Origin: Phoronis ovalis | Taxonomy: Eukaryota; Phoronida; Phoronidae | Direction: 5' to 3' | DNA: 17,679 nucleotides | Assembly: GCA_028565635.1 (NCBI GenBank) | Contig: JAOXYB010020004.1 | Span: 1-17,679 of the forward strand | In this document: positions 10,401 through 15,000 of the stretch, one piece after another | Layout: the number at the start of each line of letters is the position of its first letter | Numbering within the stretch: the stretch's first letter is position 1 | Program-made: the position numbers and the translations under genes | Notes under the pieces: generated by a model | The model's database searches: none | What the model was told of the DNA's origin: nothing | The model's input: only the letters and a program-made list of their open reading frames with translations

Positions 10401-11565
10401 GTACTCTCAGGGGGATATTGCCATCCACGTGCCGCCCTATGGGGTATGGCTTTTCAGGGTCCCTGCTTGCAATGGGGTTTATATTTCAGCCTTGGATGTT
10501 TGCAATGGGGTATATTTTTAGCTCACTGCTAACAACAGGTTCTGAAAATCTAACAACGGGTCCGTAAATTTAAAATCTTGTTTGCTTATAAAGGGGTATG
10601 TTTTTTGCCATGAGTGTTACTAAAGGGGTATATAACTGATATATGTCTTCATCTTTTCTGACAATTTATAATGGGGTGTGTTTTTCGCCACTTTTTGGAC
10701 AACGGGTATGTTTTTGCCATAGCTGGCCTGCAACGATCGAGTTTTGAGCCCGGTGGGGTACTCAAGGTATTTTTGGTGGGGGTGTGCAGCCCAGTTGAAA
10801 ATTTTGGATTGTATACTTCTTACTGTATTTTTTGGGATTGCTACCGTCAAGAAATTCAAAAATTTGGATTGCTACCCGCTGCTTACAGCAAGTAATTTGG
10901 ATTAATTTTAGGTTTGTATCCATAAAGCGCCGATTTTTGGAATTTGGTTTGTATCAGTCAGTTTGCGTAAAAATGGATTGCTACTCAAATATTTTAAAAT
11001 TTTGGATTGCTACCCTTATATTTCAAAAAAATTGGATTGCTACCCTTATAGTTATATTTCAAAAATTGGGTTTGCTACCGCAAGCTAAAATTTTGGATTG
11101 GGTTCTGCGGCACAATCCTCGTTTTCAAAAAAACCATGAGTACTCCCCCCGCGTTTTGAGGCCTGGGCCTCACCCATATGCCATAAATTGGCCAAGTGCG
11201 CCCCAACCCCATGCGCCCCCCCCCCCCAACTCCCTTTCGGGAACTGTTCAGATTGGAACAATTCACTATACGGACAGTATAGACTCTCTCTGTATGACCA
11301 TTGATTTAGTCACCAAATTCACAGGAAAATTCTATACTGAAATTAGGATAAAGCGTACATATTAACTGCACCTGATCGGCTGATGCATGCGTGTTGGGTG
11401 TGTGGGGAAGTGGAATTTAGGTGTCGCAAAAGCCGAAGTAATTTTACTTTTTAATTTTATACTATAATTATAGGAGTAATAATGACGGTGCTGAAACAAG
11501 CGAAACCTACCGGAATAAAGAACGTTTACACGGTTCTTTCTCAGATTTACTCTTCCCAACTCCAT
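1373..11565 (-). CDS. WDCP: WDCP (C2orf44-like) WD repeat and coiled-coil protein, 13 coding exons, 3' end missing
   Basis: The joined exons give at least 945 residues: 11511-11565, 8900-9020, 8458-8618, 7865-7982, 7138-7278, 6969-6998, 6552-6667, 6109-6221, 5622-5857, 5457-5550, 5005-5170, 1665-3090 and 1373-1431. All junctions keep phase. The protein opens with MELG like vertebrate WDCP and shares the family landmarks HGLxWTD, LSWS, PQG-C-W-P, CGTWSADGNKLLVAIGS, TELPLD and GILKPDLL. Residues 1-450 form the WD40-like propeller. Residues 451 to about 905 are a hydrophilic Ser/Asn/Asp-rich linker, and about 905-945 is a coiled coil. The C-terminal domain of the family is not in the window. The vertebrate protein is about 720 residues, so the linker is strongly expanded. 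Vertebrate WDCP oligomerises and binds the SH3 domain of the kinase HCK; nothing here shows that is conserved. An in-frame TAA two codons upstream (11569-11571) supports the start. Identification rests on remembered family sequence, not a search. Confidence 0.9.
1665..3090 (-). CDS. WDCP: WDCP exon 12, giant disordered-linker exon ending in coiled coil
   Basis: A 1,426-nt exon encoding about 475 residues, by far the largest in the window. Most of it is Ser/Asn/Asp/Glu-rich with almost no hydrophobic runs, as expected of a disordered linker. The last 30 residues (LAQVAIHGHQLAQLQRYVD) start the coiled coil. Two in-frame acceptors 24 nt apart (exon start 3090 or 3066) would add or drop VTSSFVIS. 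The donor is aaacag|gtaatt. The plus-strand open frames in this interval are shadows. Confidence 0.88.
1787..1821. repeat. 15-bp tandem duplication in WDCP exon 12
   Basis: Two perfect 15-bp units (tgcatcagctccaca) at 1787-1801 and 1802-1816, plus 5 nt of a third. On the coding strand this duplicates five residues and gives ACGADACGADA. The frame is kept, as expected of a recent slippage event tolerated in a disordered linker. Confidence 0.9.
3108..3139. repeat. Small stem-loop upstream of the exon 12 acceptor
   Basis: Perfect 9-bp inverted repeat, tatgtgatt (3108-3116) and aatcacata (3131-3139), with a 14-nt loop. It starts 18 nt upstream of the exon 12 start at 3090 on the minus strand, so it could fold near the branch point. 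It may be chance. Confidence 0.4.
4200..4403. repeat. Left terminal inverted repeat of the foldback element
   Basis: Runs from ggctaagtcg to aggtacatcctac. It pairs with 4685-4873 with small indels, most strongly in the outer 35 nt and the inner 13 nt. Confidence 0.82.
4685..4873. repeat. Right terminal inverted repeat of the foldback element
   Basis: Starts with gtaggatgtacct and ends with cgacttagcc. It is the reverse complement of the left arm with scattered substitutions, so the two arms have diverged since insertion. Confidence 0.82.
5005..5170 (-). CDS. WDCP: WDCP exon 11, end of propeller
   Basis: Acceptor tttcttatag, donor acag|gtaggt. A second possible donor, gtaaaa, lies 4 nt further on. 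Encodes residues 396-450, rich in Pro/Gly then Phe/Leu (FDLRLTFKPF). The 255-nt open frame at 4899-5156 on the opposite strand largely mirrors this exon and is not a gene. Confidence 0.82.
5457..5550 (-). CDS. WDCP: WDCP exon 10, preceded by a 71-nt intron and tandem AGs
   Basis: Encodes residues 364-395 (GDLQGLIVGSNMYSKLEVFS...). The intron 9 acceptor is tgtttcagag. Only the second AG preserves the frame; use of the first gives an in-frame TAA after six codons. The donor att|gtaagt is strong. Phase 2 in, 0 out. Confidence 0.82.
5622..5857 (-). CDS. WDCP: WDCP exon 9, propeller blade with GILKPDLL
   Basis: Acceptor ttttgtttcag, donor atgg|gtaata. Encodes residues 286-363. KLILFTCD then ILGILKPDLLCYN aligns with LVLVTF...IPGILVPDLIAFN of the family. 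Cysteine content is high (9 in 78 residues). The phase 2 exit requires the unusual acceptor of exon 10. Confidence 0.9.
6109..6221 (-). CDS. WDCP: WDCP exon 8, inter-blade linker
   Basis: Acceptor ttttacatgcag, donor gag|gtgaga. Encodes residues 248-285, a polar Ser/Asp-rich stretch that corresponds to the variable loop after TELPLD in the family. Support comes from phase (1 in, 0 out), clean splice sites and position rather than similarity. Confidence 0.8.
6552..6667 (-). CDS. WDCP: WDCP exon 7, TELPLD motif
   Basis: Acceptor cctgttacag, donor ccag|gtaagc. Encodes residues 209-247 with VDASIVAIETVD and TTELPLDTLC, equivalent to ATELPLDKIC in vertebrate WDCP. Phase 2 in, phase 1 out. Confidence 0.92.
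6969..6998 (-). CDS. WDCP: WDCP exon 6, 30-nt microexon (acceptor uncertain)
   Basis: Encodes about ten residues (SPKDIFTLRL) leading into the next exon. Only the acceptor ...tacgaag keeps the frame with the exon 5 donor at 7138. The better-looking tttcatcag at 7016 would shift the frame and hit a stop. An alternative is that exon 5 ends earlier, in phase 0, at a poor donor. The donor aa|gtaag is clear. Confidence 0.62.
7138..7278 (-). CDS. WDCP: WDCP exon 5, most conserved propeller blade
   Basis: Acceptor tttgtgttttag, donor cag|gttaga. Encodes residues 152-198 with ACGTWSADGNKLLVAIGS then YCWND, which aligns with the CACWTQDG...VAVGS...YIWD blade of the family. This is the strongest single match in the gene. 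Phase 2 in, phase 2 out. Confidence 0.93.
7865..7982 (-). CDS. WDCP: WDCP exon 4, WD-like repeat
   Basis: Acceptor atattttcag, donor agag|gtata. Encodes residues 113-151, GCLWNPN...TTLCILSLNQIHFYDHEK, equivalent to the GCVWHPK...ILTVLT segment of vertebrate WDCP. Phase 1 in, phase 2 out. Confidence 0.9.
8458..8618 (-). CDS. WDCP: WDCP exon 3, WD-like repeat
   Basis: Acceptor ctctattccag, donor caag|gtacag. Encodes residues 59-112 with ISSLSWS and VHSENVAIW, typical propeller-blade strands, ending in PIPQG. The family has LPQG at the same point. Confidence 0.9.
8900..9020 (-). CDS. WDCP: WDCP exon 2, first propeller strands
   Basis: Acceptor taaatttcag, donor ttga|gtatgc (phase 1 in, phase 2 out). 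It encodes residues 19-58, including HGLIWTD, which matches the HGLAWTDGN segment of vertebrate WDCP, and it ends in LGEFE/D. Confidence 0.88.
9511..9780. repeat. Scattered aaaagggtat-type repeat units
   Basis: The motif aa(a)agggta or aaaagggtcc recurs at about 9515, 9562, 9739 and 9755, usually followed by ta-rich sequence. The units are irregularly spaced and much diverged. They resemble the ggggtat units further right in the same intron. Confidence 0.5.
10163..10365. repeat. Degenerate gtggatctggtttt repeats
   Basis: The unit g(t)ggatctggttttt recurs at about 10163, 10196 (diverged, with gatccggcttttgacc), 10233, 10268 and 10347. Spacing is roughly 33-80 nt. Two copies are preceded by ttagcagag. 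This is a diverged minisatellite-like array. Confidence 0.62.
10436..10770. repeat. Degenerate ggggtatgttttttgcc repeats
   Basis: The unit (aa)ggggtatgttttttgcca recurs at about 10441, 10474, 10506, 10593, 10625, 10673, 10702 and 10752, with weaker forms (caacaggttctg, caacgggtccg) near 10533 and 10554. Period is about 30 nt with large variation. Sequence and spacing both drift along the array. Confidence 0.7.
10806..11105. repeat. Degenerate ttttggattgctaccc repeats, ~30-nt period
   Basis: The unit ttggattgctaccc recurs at about 10806 (ggattgtatac), 10835, 10866, 10975, 11004, 11034, 11068 (ggtttgctaccg) and 11095, with intermediate ggtttgtatcc forms near 10910 and 10946. Successive starts are mostly 27-35 nt apart. 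The array abuts the ggggtatg array on its left. Confidence 0.75.
11216..11227. repeat. Poly(C) run of 12
   Basis: Twelve consecutive C on the plus strand inside a C-rich stretch (about 11135-11235) in an otherwise AT-rich window. On the transcribed WDCP pre-mRNA it is a G run. It follows the ttggattgctaccc array. Confidence 0.95.
11511..11565 (-). CDS. WDCP: WDCP exon 1 (start exon)
   Basis: Encodes the first 18 residues (MELGRVNLRKNRVNVLYS) plus one base. The ATG has A at -3 and G at +4, with an in-frame TAA two codons upstream. The donor is ccg|gtaggt (phase 1). Reading on past the donor gives a 67-residue open frame with no family similarity, so splicing here is preferred. Confidence 0.87.
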
Positions 11566-11989
11566 CCTTTATTAACTCCCATTTCACATCAACCTCTCGA
11601 TTCACTTCAAATGATTTCAATAGATATAAACATTCTAATTCTAAACATTCCGCGCCACATGACTGACCCAAACCAAAAACCCCGGGTATAAATATCTAAA
11701 GCCGCGCACACCCGGACAGCTACACTCTTCTAATACAAGATCTTACACAGTACAATCAATTCAACTTTCAAAACTTTATTTTATAATGATTGCTTATAAT
11801 TATTTAATTAGTTACTGACACTAAAAGTGTGAAACAGTAGACCGTTATATAACCTTTACTTTACATGCACATAGCGCATAGCGGCCATATTTTATTTGCC
11901 GGTTTGAATCATAGAACACTACCAGAAACACTAACTACCTTTTTATATCCGTTGACTTTTTAAATAATCCGGGAGTAATCTGTTAAAAA
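11566..11989. promoter_or_regulatory. Divergent WDCP/DDX19 intergenic promoter region
   Basis: 424 bp separate the two start codons of genes on opposite strands, so both promoters and both 5' leaders must fit here or overlap the first exons. Visible elements are a CpG-containing block at about 11650-11720, an E-box-like CACATG in cgcgccacatgac (11651-11663), a TATA-like element, and gcggccatattt (11881-11892) resembling the core of a YY1 site. The transcription starts are not directly visible. Confidence 0.75.
11687..11694 (+). promoter_or_regulatory. TATA-box-like TATAAATA facing DDX19
   Basis: TATAAATA sits directly after a GC-rich cccggg and is followed by gccgcgcacacccggacagc, a typical core-promoter layout. 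It would place a transcription start near 11715-11720, giving DDX19 a 5' leader of about 270 nt. In an AT-rich genome such a match can be chance, but the GC-rich frame on both sides is unusual locally. Confidence 0.5.
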
Positions 11990-12052
11990 ATGGCTGACGA
12001 CGAATGGGCCAAAGCTATAGAAGAACAAGAAGGGCGTAGTATTACTAAAAAG
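11990..12052 (+). CDS. DDX19: DDX19 exon 1 (start exon)
   Basis: [21 protein letters not shown], similar to the acidic MATDSWALAVDEQE start of vertebrate DDX19. The ATG has A at -3 and G at +4, with in-frame TAA at 11984-11986. Donor aag|gtaaga, phase 0. Confidence 0.93.
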
Positions 12053-15000
12053 GTAAGATTTCGTCAATGACTGAGATCAGTCTGAGTCTGACTGAAACTT
12101 GTTGAATTTTATTAAACTTGTCAGTCATTCACTGATTCAGTCAAATTATCCCTGATTTTTTTAGAAAAAAGATAACAAATGTTACCAAATGTGTAGCATA
12201 GGTTCAAAACTAACTTGCTTAATCTACTGCACACAGTAACGAAGATGTTAAACATTCAGATTATCAGTTATGGTACTTTTTTTAAAGGGAATAATTCATC
12301 CCATAATTGGCATAAAGGATTAAAGGACCTAACCCAAGTCTAAGGAAATAAAATGTGCCGAGGTATATTTATAGTATATCATGTTTATATACTAATAAAT
12401 ACTCGGCACATTTCTTTGTCCTTTATGTGATGATGGCCTTTATAAAGTGTTCTTTTGTGTAAAGGTAGACATTGCCTCATAGTCTGATAGTAGGGACATG
12501 TATCCAGAACTACATTTCCTTAATGCTCTGTGCAGTAATTACCATATGATATACTATTTTATTTTTTGGCAGTATATGTAAAGGACTCCTGGAACTATTC
12601 ACACTTTCGTTTCAATAGGTTGAAAGCTTGAATATCACTGCCAAGGTACCACCTGCACCTTCAGCAGCACCTTCAGCAAGTGGTGATGGGCCTGGTGTGA
12701 AAACAGCCCAGGCTAACGAGGGAACTAGTTGGGATGAAAATAAGGAAGAGGATGAAAAATGTATTTATAAACTTTTTTCCCACAAAGTTTATTACATTTC
12801 CATAAGGGGTGGAAAACTAATTTTTTAACATTTGAATGCACAACCCAGTGTACATAATATATTTTACACAATATGCTTTAATACATAAAGTTACAAAGTT
12901 AAAAAAAAATGCTTTATTCACCAAAGAGATATTTACATCTATTGAAGAAACCAAATTTAACAAAATCTGAGACAATTTGTAACTCTCTAGTTTATTAAGT
13001 GCTAAGTTTAATATTTTTCTTTATCCCCTCTTAATAGTTATATTCATGTTTCATTGTTATATTAATGTTTTAGCACTGAAAGCAGAGGACATATCGTTGC
13101 TAAATAAAATAATGCACAGCAAAAAATTGGTGGCAACAAAAGCAGATCTTGAAGTATTGCAAAAAGATCCTAATTCTCCGCTGTACTCTGTCAAAAGTTT
13201 TGAGGCACTGAATTTGTAAGTTATAGCTAATTTCTTGTGTATAGGTTATTTTAATAGAAGAAAACATCCTAGTTTTTCCTAGATGTGTTGTCCAAAGTAT
13301 CTAAAAATCAAAGTTATGGGACTCATAATAAATATATGCTGACACATTACAATTCATAACGTACAGCTCAAGCTGATCCATTGTCAAAACTAATACATTG
13401 CTTGTCATTTTGTGAAGTTTATAGAACTGGTTCTGGATTCTGAATTGTACTGCATGTTGCACAGGCTGACTTGTGGTACACTGTTTAATTGGTTCAGATT
13501 ATTGTTGAACATTGTTTTGTCATGAAAGCGTAGATCATTTTACATTTGAGTATGGTGAACTTAAGCTGCTGCATGTAAGTAAGGTGAACTTAAGCTGCTG
13601 CATGTAAGTAAGGTGAACTTAAGCTGCTGCATGTAAGTAAGGTCAGAGAAGCACATAGGATAACATAATGCATATTCTATGTTTTGTAGAAAACCAGAAT
13701 TGTTAACTGGAGTATATGACATGGGTTTTAATGCCCCATCAAAAATTCAAGAAACAGCTTTACCTACTTTATTGGCAGATCCGTAAGTTCATCTTTTCAG
13801 TAATTCTTATTATATAAATACTGCTCCCAGCAATTAATTTTGGGTTCAATAGGAGGCTATTGACTTTTGTATGTTTGTATTAAATCTGTGTTATAATTGT
13901 ATCAATTACAGGCTTCTATTCAAGTGAGGACCTCTATATTTGGATATAATAAACATATAGGAATATTTTTTTGGAATGCACTGAGTCTAAGATGTGGGTT
14001 ACTTAATTGCTTTATTCAAAATTTTGCAGCCCACAGAATATGATAGCTCAGTCTCAGAGTGGTACTGGTAAAACAGCAGCTTTTGTATTAACCATGTTGA
14101 GTAGAACAGATCCATTAAAAGACTATCCACAGGTATGTTATAGCTTTGTGTAGATAGGTTTCAGACAACTGTAAATCTTTTTCAAAGGTAACGTAATATG
14201 TTTCACTAAATTAGGATGATAAAGAGATAACTTCTGATGAACCAGTTTCAAGTTGTGACAAGTTGAATGATAAAACCATCAGAAAAACGATTTAAGTATA
14301 TCCCACTTTCCATTGTCACCCTGAAAATTGTATGTTGTTTTAATTTTTTTTATCAACATGAGTAGTATAATACCTAGTAAGATTCAAAATTTCATAATTT
14401 TCAATTGTGCAGTTTTTAGGAAAGTTCTTGTTTCGCAAATCACTATTATAATTCTTCATTGCTGAAAAGAAACACTCAAAATTGCTCCATGTGAATGATT
14501 GCAATTGGATGACACTGCTTATTTCCAAATATATGACCTTTAATTATTTCTGTATACGTTCACTAAAATGGTGATAATTATGAAACATCCTGTGAAACGT
14601 CCTTCCAGGTATTTATGATGCGCATAAGTATCGAATTGGAACCCAGCACAGGTCCACTGAAAGACGAAATGCTACATGTGGAAACACTCGGTTTTCTTAC
14701 ATTCAGCTGATACCCACTGAGGGCATTTCTGCTTTTATTTGTACAGGGAAAAGAAAGACACTTCTTAGATGATTTCACCACACGTAATATACTTAATATC
14801 ACATTACACACTCGTATGTGTATATGAATTGACTAGAAACCCATCACTCATATTTTGTTGAACTCCTCCCCCTTTCCTGCACAACTAAGCGTGGAACAGC
14901 CAAACTATGAGTTGTTGGAGATTTGCAAATGTTAAAAAAAACACCAGTATTTAGCCACATATTATTATTAGAAATTGAAATAAAAGAGATAAGTGAGTAA

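Larger units (their letters stand above)
9021..11510 (-). other. WDCP intron 1, 2.5 kb, repeat-filled
   Basis: The largest intron of the gene. From about 9500 rightward it is dominated by short, degenerate, G-rich repeat units of several kinds, listed separately. Open frames at 9487-9729, 10620-10895 and 10832-11365 arise because the repeats lack stops in some frames. I recognise no protein family in them. The 9050-9480 part looks like unique AT-rich sequence. Confidence 0.7.

Noticed and set aside
11260-11277. ctatac / gtatag short palindrome next to the C-rich block
   Set aside because: Only a 6-bp stem; expected by chance in AT-rich DNA.
10832-11365. 177-codon plus-strand open frame and antisense frames over the ttggattgctaccc array
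   Set aside because: The open frame results from repeat units free of stops (recurrent WIATL pattern), then runs into a poly(C) region. It looks like repeat translation, not a gene.
12628-12828. Reading DDX19 exon 2 onward to the stop near 12828 as a short separate protein
   Set aside because: Exon 3 continues the DDX19 family sequence exactly in phase after the gtattt donor, so the extension is intron read-through.
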